In this document: one piece after another, positions 44,346 to 55,604 of the stretch
Numbering within the stretch: the stretch's first letter is position 1
How the letters are laid out: every line of letters starts with the position of its first letter
DNA from: Spirogloea muscicola
Lineage: Eukaryota; Streptophyta; Zygnematophyceae; Spirogloeales; Spirogloeaceae
Assembly (NCBI GenBank): GCA_009602725.1
Contig: WELB01000085.1
Location: forward strand, 91,875 to 155,874
DNA: 64,000 bases
Reading direction: 5' to 3'
Translations under genes and position numbers: made by a program
Notes under the pieces: generated by a model
Seen by the model: the letters and a program-made list of their open reading frames with translations, nothing else
Told to the model about the DNA's origin: nothing
Databases searched by the model: none

Positions 44346-44760
44346 ATTCGTACCCCTGGCCGTGGATGTGCACGGGGCTCTCGGGTCCCAGTGGCTCGAC
44401 CTGCTAGCCAGGCTTGCGTGGCGCGCTGTGTCCTGCAGGCGAGGTGAGCAGGCTGACTCCAGCGCCGCTGGCTCGTTAGCTCAGGTCCACCGCATGCCCC
44501 TGTCCATTTCCCTCCAGCGATCCATGACCCACGCCTTGCACCTGAGTGCTGGCCGTGCTCTTGCTGCAGCCTCTGGCTTTCGTCAGGGGGATTGCTTTCC
44601 GACAGCTAGTCTTTCGAATCTGCGGCTCCTCACTCGTGATTATTGAGGATTCATCCTACCCCCATTTTGAGCCAACGCTCTTTGCCCCTACGAACCTTGT
44701 CCATTGTTGTCGGGCTGGCTTTTCACAGCCCTTGCCCCCTTTGGGAGAGCTACTTCTTCT
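44120..44760 (+). mobile_element. Longest LINE 3' end in the window
   Basis: An open plus-strand frame from about 44134 to 44644: HTRRVDLVASTRGGG, VVDRSNPGMSASRAG, AARGKAAKRADHPAGD, AFVPLAVDVHGALGSQWLDL, AGSLAQVHRMPLSISLQRSM, ALHLSAGRALAAASGF, LSNLRLLTRDY and stop. The block order (ADxLV..., (D)V...NP, KY/KRA-type Ala-rich helix, F.PL.V...G..G, L...L.R) is that of the region C-terminal to the reverse transcriptase in many plant and algal non-LTR retrotransposons. The 3' region at 44690-44760 carries the standard hairpin (tcgggctggcttttcacagc). Confidence 0.75.
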
Positions 44761-45960
44761 GTCCAGTGCTGGCCTTCTCACCATCGCGTGCGGGGCGCGC
44801 TTTGGCTGCACCTCTAGCTACAGAGATTGCGGCTGCTGATATTACAAGAGCGGCTGCCAGCCACGTGCATACAGAGGGTGTTCATGACTATAATAGCGGA
44901 GCCACAGGCTAGGCAGGCTATAGACAGGGGATCTGGAGACTAGTTTCTCCTGACCTGCGGCTTCTCAACAGGGGTATTGAGCACCCAGTGGCCACTTGAG
45001 TTGCTGTGTGCTTTAGCGCTTATCTGGCCTCTTCGACCTTTGTGTATTCCTTTTCCTGGGCTGGGCACTCACAGCCATCGCCATCTCTCTCTCCATACTG
45101 GAAGAGTCTTTCTCCCACAGGCCTCGCTCCCTTTGGAGGTGTGGCTGCTGACTCGGGGTTTTCCGCCCTCTAGTAACTCCGACTTGCGCTTACTTACTGA
45201 CTACTGACTACTGACTACTGACTACTGACTACTGACTACTGACTCCTGATTACTGACTACTGACTACTGACTACTGACTACTGACTAGCGGTTATGAAGA
45301 GCCCACTTGCTGAAGTTTTAGCGCTTAGTATCCTGCTTTTTGCGCCATCCGGCCCCTTCAGACCTTGTCTTTGAGCTGGCCTCTCACAGCCACTTCTGTC
45401 AATTTGGAACGACTGTTTCGTTTCTAAGCTCCATTCGCTGTAGTCTCTTGCATAGCCGTGTGGTTTTGGCGCCTTTCGGCCCTTTGGACCTTGTCCATTG
45501 GTTTGGGGCTTTCTATTCACAGGCCCCGCCCCCTAAAGTAAGCTCACTTACATCTGACAGAGCTTATTTTTACTTGTACTGTGCTGGGCGCGTGCTAAGG
45601 CAGGCCACTAGCTTGCATGGTGATGCTCCAGCTCCCTAGATAAATCTGTTGGATATGTGTGTGCTCACTTGTGAGTACTGGAGTCCCTGGTCAATTGTGC
45701 TTTTTGTTGCCCCTCTGTTACCTTAGCCCCCTTCACTAATCTTTTTCATTACCACAACAGTGTATGCTTTGCTTGGCATCCCTTTCCTTCCCTTTGCACT
45801 GCGTGTCTTTCCTTCCTTGTCCATTCTTGTTTGGACTGGCTTTTCACAGCCCTCGCCTTCATTACAAATTGCTACTTTTTCTCCCCTCAACCACTGCCTG
45901 CTTTGTTGATTCCTGCTGCAGTGTGTGATTGTTTAGGTTAGCTTTTGTCAGCCATTGGAA
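44761..45960 (+). mobile_element. LINE 3'-region pieces in series
   Basis: Plus-oriented pieces: 44950-45100 (ctgacctgcggcttctcaac, then tgggctgggcactcacagcc); 45335-45410 (ccggccccttcagaccttgt); 45470-45540 (ttcggccctttggaccttgt); 45575-45690 (decayed coding tail); and 45815-45870 (gtccattcttgtttggactg). All are in the same orientation, suggesting repeated insertion or tandem duplication of 3' ends. Confidence 0.55.
45193..45288. repeat. 7-bp tandem repeat (ACTGACT)n
   Basis: About thirteen head-to-tail units of actgact with one variant unit (tgactcctgatt region at 45240-45250). A minisatellite inside LINE-derived sequence. Confidence 0.9.
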
Positions 45961-46479
45961 AAATTGCAGGGGCTCAGTTCATTATCAGGGCCGGCCAAAA
46001 GTAATCTGCCCCTCAAAGGAGCCACTCCCTCGACCCTAGTGGCAATGCATGCTCCTCAACCGCTACTCGAAATCCCTTGCACCTGCACTTCCCGGCAGGA
46101 TCGCAGCTCCTCAAAATTTGTGCTGCCAAATCGGCTCATGACCTGAGCTCCACGCTGTTTCCATGAGCTCTAGAGCAACAGCCGCGGGGACAGCACATAG
46201 CCTGGCGGGGAAAGCTGGAACTGTTGACGCCCATGAAGCTGTGCGATACGCTGAGGCTACGGTGACGATTTCTTGCATGCCCTGCCCGACAAATATACCA
46301 CCAGGCACTGACTATGAGTAACAGGACCAGGAACCTCCTCTTTGCTGGTCTAATGGCCAATGATCAATTTCTGCGGGCCTAGGCAAGCAATTTGTACTAG
46401 CATGAACACCTTGTGCTTGCTGCACGTGTGACCCACCTTCTTTGGGATGGGCAAACATGGGCCAATCAAGTGACGCCTG

Positions 46480-49400
46480 CTACACCACAATGGCGGCGGG
46501 CACAGGACGGGCTTTCACAGGCGGAAGGATGGCAGGAAAGTCTGCTGCACCAGTGAGCTCCATGCTGACCTCCCACAACTTGGTCGCTAGGGCAGGATCT
46601 TGGGCCTGCTGGCTAGGAGCAGCTTCTGTACATGAGTCGTAGTAACGGCCAGTCTTGCCCTCCACCTCGCTGGCTGAAGCCAAGTACACAATTCCTTCTG
46701 CGCCTTCTTCTGGAGTCTGCAACATGAATCCGGCAACTCTCAAGGCAGAGCGAAATGATAAGTACCACAACGGGCTTTTAAGGTGCTAATGCTTGGAAGC
46801 TGGAGAAGGATCAAGAGGTGGCTGTTCTTGGATCATTGTCTGCACCAGATCGACAAAATGTAAAGACCTCTTTGCAAACACGCAGGTGAACCTAAAGAAA
46901 AGCATAGCAACGGCAAAGACCTTGGGCATGCCCACCTTGAGACCAATGAATTTAGCAAAGCGGGCGCTGATATCTGGGGTAGCTGCTCGTCTTTCAAGCA
47001 CAAATTGAGGCAGTACCCATCGTATCAGCTGCATCCATACAGTGAAGCCAGCTCAGGAATCATGAGCGATACAAGGGAATTTGGCAGCGTCAAATGAATC
47101 TGGGACAACGCAGCTGGTCAACCACGTCACAGGCAATGTAGCACCTAAACAAAGTGCGGGCTCCCTCATGGTGCTGGCACCTGTGTGTCAACAATGCCTG
47201 GGTGAAGGCAATTTGAGGTGATTGGCAGGTTGTTGATCAAGCACCGTCTTGCAAGCTCTCTGGTAAAAAGGCAATTTGCCAACTTTGACTGAGCATATGA
47301 GCCCCAGGCATCATATTCTGCATCGAGGTTGCACGTAACCCCATAAGCTTGATAGATGACTTCCATCTTGGCTTATCAGACACATTGTCCACTTGAGGAT
47401 AGATGCACATGTTGCGACAACCAAGAGTCATGGCCAACTACATACTCCGAGAGTACTTGAAATTGAGGTCGTCAAAGTCAAGATGTCCTATCTGCTCTGC
47501 AGCAGAAGTTACATTCACGACTCTCGATCTTGATCTGTTGAGCAGAGACCAAGGGAATGGGATTCATATATAGCACCTTCTATCTCCAGTAAGCACATTT
47601 GCTGACAACCAGATCTCAGTGTGGGTTGAACGTTTTTGTCAGACAATATATTCTCCATTACAGCGTGTACATGAAGGAACATGTAGCAAACATGTAATTA
47701 CCCTGGAGATGCAGATAGTGCCAGGGTGTTGAGTAGAAGTGATGTCAGTAAGAAGTGTCCCAAGTGGTTCACCTGTAGCAGAAAGACATCGCGTGCAGTC
47801 AGCTTGTGATTCACCATGGTAGCTCAATCAGAAGAACAGCAAAGTGTTAATATGTGAAGTGGAGGTGCTCAACCGCTTCCACCACCCACATAGCTAGATA
47901 ATGAAGAGCGTTATATGACGACAGACCTCGAATTGAAGTTCAAAGCCATCCTCGGTATAAGTCTGAGGACAAGCCATGATACCCGCATTGTTGATCTGGA
48001 GTAGCAGCCGACCGAAAATGTGCTTATAAGGCCGAGCATGTGCAAGCTCTGCAAGGTGAAGTACGTGCAGTGAAGCACTTGTAATGTCCCAGATGAAAGT
48101 GGACAAGAATTCTGACTGGCTCCTCCTTGACTAGCTCAGCCTCCTCATTGAAGCCTCCAGGTGCATCTGTGACTGCTCAAGTGATGCAGGTCACCAGCAG
48201 ATTGAGATGCAGACTTTCTCCAAGGAGGTCAAAAGTACCAGGACATGCAGCGGTTGTCCGCCAGCCACTACGCTTGCAGCAAAAGCACGCACAGATCCCA
48301 AGGAAGACAGGTCACAGATACCACACCTGCACAAATTGACAGGCCTAAGATCAACCAACGACCAAAGAGAATCTTCCTTGATAAGAGACATTGAGAACAA
48401 TCTGCACAAGGAACGCTGATTTTAGTGATTGTATCTAGCCATATGGCTCCTGGACCATATAGCTAGACGAAGCAATAGTATCTTCAATCTTGCGACACTA
48501 AGAATCTGAAGGGCGCTCACGAAACATGTGGGTTGGCAGTGATGGCCCTTATTTCTTCTGCAGCAGCCTCTCCGCGCTGCTTGTTCCTGCATGCTGAGCT
48601 AGGACGTAAGGTCATGCCTGGTAGGTCCTCCAATTCATTTCAGTGCAGTTGCGATAGCAACAACTAACGGAGGAGAAGAGGTCCTGCAGCTTGCTTACCA
48701 AGCAGGACAGACATGCCTCGTCGTGCTAACTCAGTAGCTGTTGCCTTTCCAATGCCTGCAACAGCACGATGGCACTCAGGCATTTGCAGGACACCGTCAA
48801 AAGCTATATATTCATAATATGTAAGAGGTACGTAAAACAGCACCAGGACCATACGTGAGTGAGGGGCTCACCACTATTTCCTCCTGTAATGATGACATTC
48901 TTCAGCATGTTTGGGGGACCAGAGCTCTCGTCACCACCAACGCTGAGCCCTCCATCCGTCTGCAGCCTTTGCATGAGAAAATGCAAGAAATCTGAGTCTG
49001 ACGTTTCCAAATAAGTTGGAGCAACGGAACGCTGCCAAAAGCACTGTAGCATTGCGGCGTGTACCACCAAGGTGCCAAAGCTGACTTCTGTTGGGGAGAT
49101 CACAATCAGTGGACCATGGACACCATCGTTGGCCTGATAAGACTCTCCACCTGATTGTCCCATCTAACTGCAACCAGGTTCCAGTAATGTGTTGCAGCTT
49201 CATTAAGCATGTGCCGGGCAGCTGACCTTAGCGGCTGTGGCAGCTGAAATGTCAGCAGGGTTGGCAAGCGCCATGGACAATGCTCGCTCCTCCGCCGCGG
49301 TCAGCAGGCCGATCCCCGCCAGCGCCGCCATGGCGTCCCGCCGCGTCCGAGTTGGGGCCAAGCTCAGGGCGGGCCGGCCGTCGTCGGGCAATACGTTGGC

Positions 49401-49532
49401 AGCGGAACGATCGCTGCCACAGGCCGCATGCGCTTCGACGTGCGTCGCGCTGGAGGGGCGCTGAGCGGCCTCGGCGGTTCTGCCCAGGGACCTCGATCGC
49501 GCGCTTATACGACTGCCAGCGGCGGCGGCAGC

Positions 49533-49577
<45 letters not shown>

Positions 49578-49637
49578 TGCGGCGGCGGCCATCGTCAGGG
49601 TGCGGCGACTGAGGGGCTGAATGTCCTTTTTCGGCAC
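46480..49637 (-). CDS. Short-chain dehydrogenase/reductase, retinol-dehydrogenase-like, plastid-type N-terminus
   Basis: Eleven exons close in frame (49637-49227, 48959-48872, 48755-48699, 48593-48521, 48326-48239, 47995-47927, 47772-47702, 47528-47446, 47317-47181, 47028-46936, 46716-46480; 1407 nt, 468 aa). Classical SDR motifs are complete: cofactor site [15 protein letters not shown], acceptor NNAG, the catalytic Ser region VTSAAEQIG, and YAQSK (YxxxK); then HPGIVDTQ and [13 protein letters not shown] near the end. The core resembles RDH11/RDH14-type NADP-dependent reductases; the substrate is not predictable. The ~130-residue N-terminus has a long poly-Ala run, then [15 protein letters not shown], suggesting plastid import. 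The furthest upstream ATG (49637) lies at the border of a LINE fragment; the ATG at 49592 (before the Ala run) may be the native start. Plastid TIC32-type SDR is the alternative. Confidence 0.88.
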
Positions 49638-49875
49638 CGTTTTGTGGCCTTTGGATATTGTCCATTCTTTTCTGGGCTGGCTTTGCTAGCCCCTCTTTTT
49701 CTTTTCCTTTTACTATGGGCGAGCAATTTTCATCCTCAGAGGGACTGAGCAGATGTATCGGGGCACAATGGGGCACAATTTGTTATACAGCTATATGCGA
49801 GAGACTACAGCGAATGGGAGCCAAGTTACAAATCACTCAGTAACCCCTGCTAAGCAGTCGCAGGTAGCACAAGGG
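49638..49875. mobile_element. LINE 3' pieces abutting the SDR gene
   Basis: 49640-49740 plus orientation (tggcctttggatattgtcca, then ctgggctggctttgctagcc, then atgggcgagcaattttcatc). 49790-49870 minus orientation (atcactcagtaacccctgct, then aagcagtcgcaggtagcaca). These sit in the SDR gene's immediate 5' flank. Confidence 0.65.
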
Positions 49876-51021
49876 TGCCAAGTGTCTTGTGCCGTTCTGT
49901 ACTTGGTCTCTCTCACTTGTGCTTCCAATGGATTGGCAATGGATTGGCGGACAGCTACTTGTGCCCCTTGCGTTGACACGGGGTGTGAAGACAGTGCAAT
50001 CCATTCTGACTGGCCTTCCAATGGCCTGCAACAGATTGTTAAGGTGAAGCATTGGAAGCACAGATTTGGAAAATTCTGCTCCTGGTTGCAGTTGAGGAAG
50101 CCTTGAAAAGAGAAGGACAATCACCAACCAGATTATGGTATGATCAGGCTTTGCATTATACAAGCTTGTACACGGACTAGAGTTGCTGTTATTATGAGAC
50201 TCCCACTTCGTAGTCATGGCAAGCACGGCTCTCTCAGCTAGAGCAACACATACAAGATATCTGTGCTATTTTACCCTGTTGCTGTCAAGTTAGAGTCGTG
50301 CCTTTGCTTACATGAGCTTGTTGGCCTCCCTTTCTGTTCCATGCCCACCGCGCCTTCTTTCTGTCCTTGTACCCATGCAAACGTCCATCTGAGCAGCACA
50401 TATTCAAGACGATCTTGTGTGGCTATGTATAGCTTCTCATGCCGTCATGAAGGATGCCGACCCCCCCAGCCTCAGCCCAGTTTAAACGCTTCTTGCAATC
50501 TCAAACAGATTTTGCAGCTATTATACATGGGCCGTGATGCTGTGACTAGCATTATTTGTGTCCCTGTCATGGACTGACAAACAAGCACTTCAAATGCCAG
50601 TGTGTACGGCGGCAAAGTACAATGACCTCAAGATGGTCGCAGCGATACAAAAACAACAAGACTCACATGACGACTTGACTAGGAGTGCTATGATTGTGGC
50701 GATTGTTTCTGGGCGACTTATCCTCTACTATGCAGCTAAGTAGGTCGCTGTTGTACCAACAACCTGTGCAGTGACAGGACTCGTACCTTACTGTTCTACT
50801 GTTGCGACCTCTTTAAAGTTGCCCACTGCGTGTGATGTACTGTTACCATGGCCCTCGCCTTTCTGTACACAATCATGTCATGAACCTTGCAGTGACCTGC
50901 TCCTTCACAATGTTAGGAGGCTAGGCCAAGGTTGCTGCGGCCTGCTTGCCTTGGCCCTTGTGATTGCTGTTGTTGACTCAGGACTTGCGCAAGACACAGG
51001 AGTTGCTTAATGCTGCGGCCG
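49876..51021. other. Intergenic, no recognised gene
   Basis: Between the SDR start and the RibF stop, both on the minus strand. Some short open frames occur on both strands, but none has splice context or a family motif. The RibF 3' untranslated region should be in its right part. Confidence 0.5.
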
Positions 51022-52736
51022 CTACAAGTCCAGGGCTAGCATCCAGCAATCTGCTAATGAAGGCCGGGCCACTGGGTTCTGCAGAGTAATGATCAGGTGT
51101 TCAGACATAACTGTCAGCCAAGCTTCACCAAGATCGACATCTGTGTTGAGGCCCGACGACTCATTCGTCACGACAGCGTACAAGCGACACAAGTACGAGC
51201 CTGCTCCTGGGGACTGGTTGAGAGGGCTGCTTGCGCCGAGGGTCAAGGTCTGATCGAAGCACACTCCACAGTTATTTAAGATGTCTGAGGATGTGGCTCC
51301 TCCTTTCAACTCTTGAACTTTTGCCAGACTCACAAACAAGCGATGCCGCCGACCAAGCAGCCACGCCACGTGGTCCACATCACCATGATGTAGTGCCCTC
51401 CTTACACGCGTGGATGACACCTGCCCTGCATCGCTGCCATCGCTGATGTACCCGCTTTCAGCCTCTCTGGACTTGTCCATGACAGGCTCCACAATGTCAA
51501 CAGTCAGCCCAAACTCCTGGCACAAGCCCCTCAACTGGCTGACATCACCGGCAGCCTTGTAGCCAAACCTGTAATTCAGACCTGTCATTGCAGCATTTAC
51601 CAGTGTATGGTTCAATGCACCACAAGCAGATCAATCGGTACAATTTGAATCTGCGTCCTGATATGTCATGCCCTTTGAAAGTGATGCATCTAGCAGTCAT
51701 GCAAGTTTGGTGATAAACATACCTGCAACAACGCCAGCCACCTGAAGGTCCTCTGCCAGCAGGCGAACAAAGTCCCTGGGGCTAAGGGACCTCACATTGC
51801 GGAATTCTAAGCTTACTTCCTGTGGACTCTGGCCACCACAGTGGTGAGCCCACAGATCCATTATCCTGATGCGATCACAGCTCGCCACAAGGGGCAGCCT
51901 GCATGCTTTTTAACGTATAAGCAGCCAGCAGGAATGACAATGAAGCCATACAAGGAAAGCCTTGAGCTTTGGAACACAAATGCTTAGCCAGCAGCGGTGG
52001 CTATGAAGCCATACAAGGAACTGCCTTAAGCTCTGGAACTACGTCAACGTTCTCAACCATGTACAAGTGAATATTTCTCATAGATACAAAGGATTTATGG
52101 ACTACTTTGGCTTAGGGCTTAGTTTTGGATATTGGCATCTGCACAGCTCCAACACACTGATATGTAGGCCGATGCACCAAACACAGGCGACTGGAATGCA
52201 CTGAACTGCAGCCACAAGATCACACAACAGACCTGGGCTCCCAGCCAAGGACCTCGGCCATCCCAGCAAAAGAGAGTAGCACAGGCGACCCCCTAGCGGC
52301 CGCCTGAGCAGCCAGCGCACGGTGGCCTACATGCAGGGCGTCAAACTTGCCCAAGGCAACATATCCACCTGCTCCTCACCACCATGATTCTCAAGAACAA
52401 GTGAGAAAAGATAGGAGCATGTGTCGTGCAAGATTGCGGAATTCCTGATCAAACTCGACCAGGCGGTCACGATCACGGTGTCCTTGACAAGATTTGGCTG
52501 GTGACAGGATCAAGTGGTAAGGTGCTTGTGAGCACAGATTCACCTGCTGTCTTGGTTTGTGGAGCTTCAGTTGCATTGCTGTAATGTTGCGTGCTTGCGG
52601 CTCGAGCCGAAGTGCACAAGCAGGTCTTCCCATTCCGAGCACGATTGGGGCTGAACCTCTTGGCAGTGCATGCCCGCCAGCAAAGACGCCACGTGGAAGA
52701 GGCCCCCAGGGCAGGCTGAGCCAGGAGCTCGCACAT
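51022..52736 (-). CDS. RIBF: RibF-type FAD synthetase, plastid
   Basis: Four exons close in frame (52736-52544, 52368-52233, 51898-51723, 51581-51022; 1065 nt, 354 aa), the length of plant RIBF1/2. The enzyme adenylates FMN to FAD in plastids. Residues 1-64 are Ser/Thr/Arg/Ala-rich with few acids (a transit peptide). Then comes the nucleotidyltransferase motif [18 protein letters not shown] (HxGH), [60 protein letters not shown] and LLGRRHRLF. As in plant RIBFs, there is no separate bacterial riboflavin-kinase domain after the transferase. The start was chosen because only this frame splices in phase to GYVALGKFD; a longer 5' extension is possible. Head to head with the TL20.3 gene. The intron at 51899-52232 carries a ~35-bp direct duplication. 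Confidence 0.9.
51950..52038. repeat. Direct duplication in RibF intron
   Basis: The segment atgaagccatacaaggaa, followed by gcct.gagctttggaac, occurs near 51947-51973 and again near 52002-52040 with small differences. Simple local duplication. Confidence 0.65.
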
Positions 52737-52968
52737 AAGGCAAGGCAGGCAGCAGCCTCCACAGCTCTCCTAGAAAGCAATCCTTGGCCTACGAGTAACG
52801 CCAACCGGCACGGCAGCAGGGGTCTCCCGGTGAACTTATCCGAGCCATTCAAAGATGAACGCTATTTGCAACGTCCAAGTCTGCGGCGTGGCAATAACAC
52901 AAGAAGTCTCGAGTGAGAGAGCGCCTCGTAGCTGATTTCTCTGCGAGGACTAATCTCCCGAAAGCCGG

Positions 52969-52999
<31 letters not shown>

Positions 53000-53100
53000 G
53001 GCGGCGACGGCGGCGCGGCGGCGGAGGGAGCTGGCTTAGAGCAGCCTGCGCTGCAGACAACGGACTCCGGTTAACGCCTTGTCGGATAAGGCCCGCCTAA
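52737..53100. promoter_or_regulatory. Divergent intergenic region RibF (-) / TL20.3 (+) with (GGC)n
   Basis: A ~360-bp interval between the two head-to-head plastid-protein genes. 52967-53030 is a run of GGC/GGT triplets. No TATA box seen. A shared promoter is inferred from orientation and distance. Confidence 0.4.
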
Positions 53101-54974
53101 GTGTCGGTGAATACAAGCATTCTGTATTCAACAATCCGAGATCGCGATATCAGGGGGGGGCGCAGTAGCGGATCCGCGGCAGTCCAAAATCCGGTANCGG
53201 CCTGCATTGCGCCGCCTCGGCGCAGGGGCGCCCGCCGCGCCGCCGCAGCGGCGGCTGCTGTGCAGGGCGGCCGCCGGCTGTTCCGGCTCTGGCGAGCCGC
53301 AGACGAGGCCAGAAGGTACGGGGATGCTCGTTAGTTGCATCGAGCGCTGGTGATTGAGGAGCTCTGACGACACTAGTCAGAAGCCCATGCCGGTTCGGAA
53401 GCCGTTTGTGCTGCCGACGTGGTCCATTGGCAACACTGGAGGACTTTGGTCAGCTGATCAGGCTTAATGGACCTCGCACAAGTGACACTGGTGCGACTCG
53501 TCCCGCAGGCGCCGGAGGACTTGCCAGGCAAGCGGCTGCAGGGCTTCTCGCTGCTTCGCTGCTCCTAACCAGCCCACCTGCTTTCGCCGACTTGAACAAG
53601 TTTGAGGCAAACACCAGAGGAGAGTTTGGGATTGGTTCAGCGGCTCAGTACGGGTCAGCCGACTTGAGGTACGTATCCGTCACGACCACGAGACAACTTT
53701 CCCTCTGTCCCCTAATCATCATAGAGAGGTTTGCTGCACGTGCCGGGAGAATGTCAGCCTGCTACTCTCAATAAGCTCTTGCTACATGCGGCCTGCGGGC
53801 AGCCATTTCAGCTATCATGGTCCAGCAGATTAGCCTTGTCCGTCTCCTCACCTCTACAGTGTGTAAAGAGGCACCCCTTGTGTCTGCTATGTGCATTGCA
53901 GGAAGACGGTGCATGCCAATGAGAACTTCAGGTGCTCCAGTCTCTCTAGACAAGGCCCTGAACACACATTGATATTGCCATACCTGCTTCTTGCTGCAGC
54001 TCGAAGTATAGTGGGAATGAGTAGGAGGTACTTGGTCGATGGATTGCACGTACGATTTGGGGGAAATTGCCGGTGTGCCAGAATGTCTAGCATAGACGCC
54101 ATGCTCACCCCAATAACGCGAGTAATATCAGGCGGGCAAACTTCACTTCAGCGGACATGAGGGAAGCTGACTTCAGTGGCAGCAACTTCGTGGGCGGTTA
54201 CCTTGAAAAGGCTGTTGCCTTCAAGACCAACTTTGAAGGTCCAGCCTACAGTCTCTATCCTATCATTAGCAGGATCTGAAGCATGACGGCTGTTATCAGG
54301 TCAATGTGGTTAGTTTGTCATTCCAATATAAAGGGATGCTCCACTGTGAACCTTGCTCTTATGCGTGCCCTGTGGCATGCACCTCTTTAAGGATCTTGTC
54401 AGTCCCTCTGATGGCAGTGATTCAGACCACTGCACGCTAGTGCACTTGAGGCTCAAGCTGAAGTGCAACTCGTGAAACACATGAATGCAGGGGCTGATTT
54501 TAGCGACGCCTTGATGGATAGAATGGTCTTGAACGAGGCAAACTTGAAAGATGCTGTCCTCGTCCGGGTGGTACTTACTCGAAGTGATCTGGCTGATGCC
54601 AAAATTGAGGGTGCTGACTTCAGCGATGCTGTACTCGACTTGCCCATGAAACAGGTGAGCAAACACTTCTCTGCAAGCTTGGCAAGCAATGGCAAGGAAG
54701 TTATGGTACTTCTAAAGTCAGTCATCAGAAGCTTGTGTCTGCACTTTCACATGTCTGATGCTATCTGCCGAACATGCAGGCTCTCTGCAAGTATGCAAGC
54801 GGAGTCAACCCTTCCACTGGGATGGACACACGCAAGAGCCTGGGCTGCGGCAACAAGCGAAAGCCCGCTTATGGCACACCATCCGCCCCGGAGTTGAGTG
54901 CGCCAGCACAGAAGTTCCTCACTAGGGACGGTTTTTGCGATGACTCAACTGGGAAGTGCAAGGGGTCGTTCTAA
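53101..54974 (+). CDS. Thylakoid lumenal pentapeptide-repeat protein, TL20.3-like
   Basis: Exons after the first join in frame: an exon ending at 53668, then 53902-53931, 54132-54238, 54491-54654 and 54780-54974. The protein matches the plant lumenal TL20.3 (At1g12250) type along its whole mature part: ADLNKFEANTRGEFGIGSAA, YGSADLRKTVHANENF, then pentapeptide repeats (RRANFTSADMREADFSG, then GADFSDALMDRMVLNEANL, RSDLADAKIEGADFSDA), then ALCKYASGVNPSTGMDTRKS and LGCGN, ending GFCDDSTGKCKGSF. Before it, RQAAAGLLAASLLLTSPPAF with cleavage after AFA is a thylakoid-transfer signal. Two Cys pairs near the C-terminus could form lumenal disulfides. The first exon (transit peptide, roughly to 53315) and the start are uncertain, and a single N at 53197 interrupts it. 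The biochemical role is unknown in plants. Confidence 0.9.
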
Positions 54975-55604
54975 TATGGTCAATGGTGGCAGCTCTTTTC
55001 CAAGAGGTGGTGGCAACTTCCCCCGAGCACTCCTGTGTCTTTACATGTGCATTGTAATAGTTGGCAACAAGCTGGTGGCAGTGCAACTTGATTCCCGGAT
55101 AATTGAGCTTTGTGTTGGGCAAGTAGGCCTGGCATGGCACTGTGAGCCCTTGTGAGTAGTAGCCGAGAAAGCCAAGTGCCTTTTTCAGCAGGCACACTTG
55201 GGTCTTGTATTATATTCGTCGGCTTTTGTTTTGGCAGTCAAGCTTTGGATTCAGGTTAATCTTGCAATCATACATATGGAACTGTATTGACGCCAGAGAG
55301 ACGAATAGGAGTCACATATCTTGCAAGCACGCTCACTCGTGGAGTATGGCTCTGTGCGCTTCCTTGTCAGAGTCACAAAAATTGATCGCACAGCTTGTAG
55401 CGCCCTTTCAAGGCACCATACAATGAGGATGGTCTCAGTGTCGAGGCCAATCAAGAAATGACTGGGTTCTGCAGAGCATGCAGTCCTTGAAAGAGAGAGA
55501 TCTGGTCGTGCACCGCCTCAGCTGGGTGACACTGGAATGAAGCTTTAGAGTAGATAAGACTGTCGCAGAGCTCGCTTTCTTATCTTTGCTGCGGCGCCGT
55601 GGTC
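54975..55604. other. Intergenic, TL20.3 3' flank and LRRC40 5' flank
   Basis: AT-richer sequence without recognised coding blocks or repeats. Confidence 0.5.

Noticed and set aside
45193-45288. Regular short repeats that could suggest a CRISPR-like array
   Set aside because: Units are 7 bp, directly adjacent and without spacers, in a eukaryotic genome. It is a minisatellite.
51022-52736. Pantothenate or other nucleotidyl kinase
   Set aside because: The HVGH motif plus [12 protein letters not shown] and [11 protein letters not shown] are specific to RibF-type FAD synthetases.
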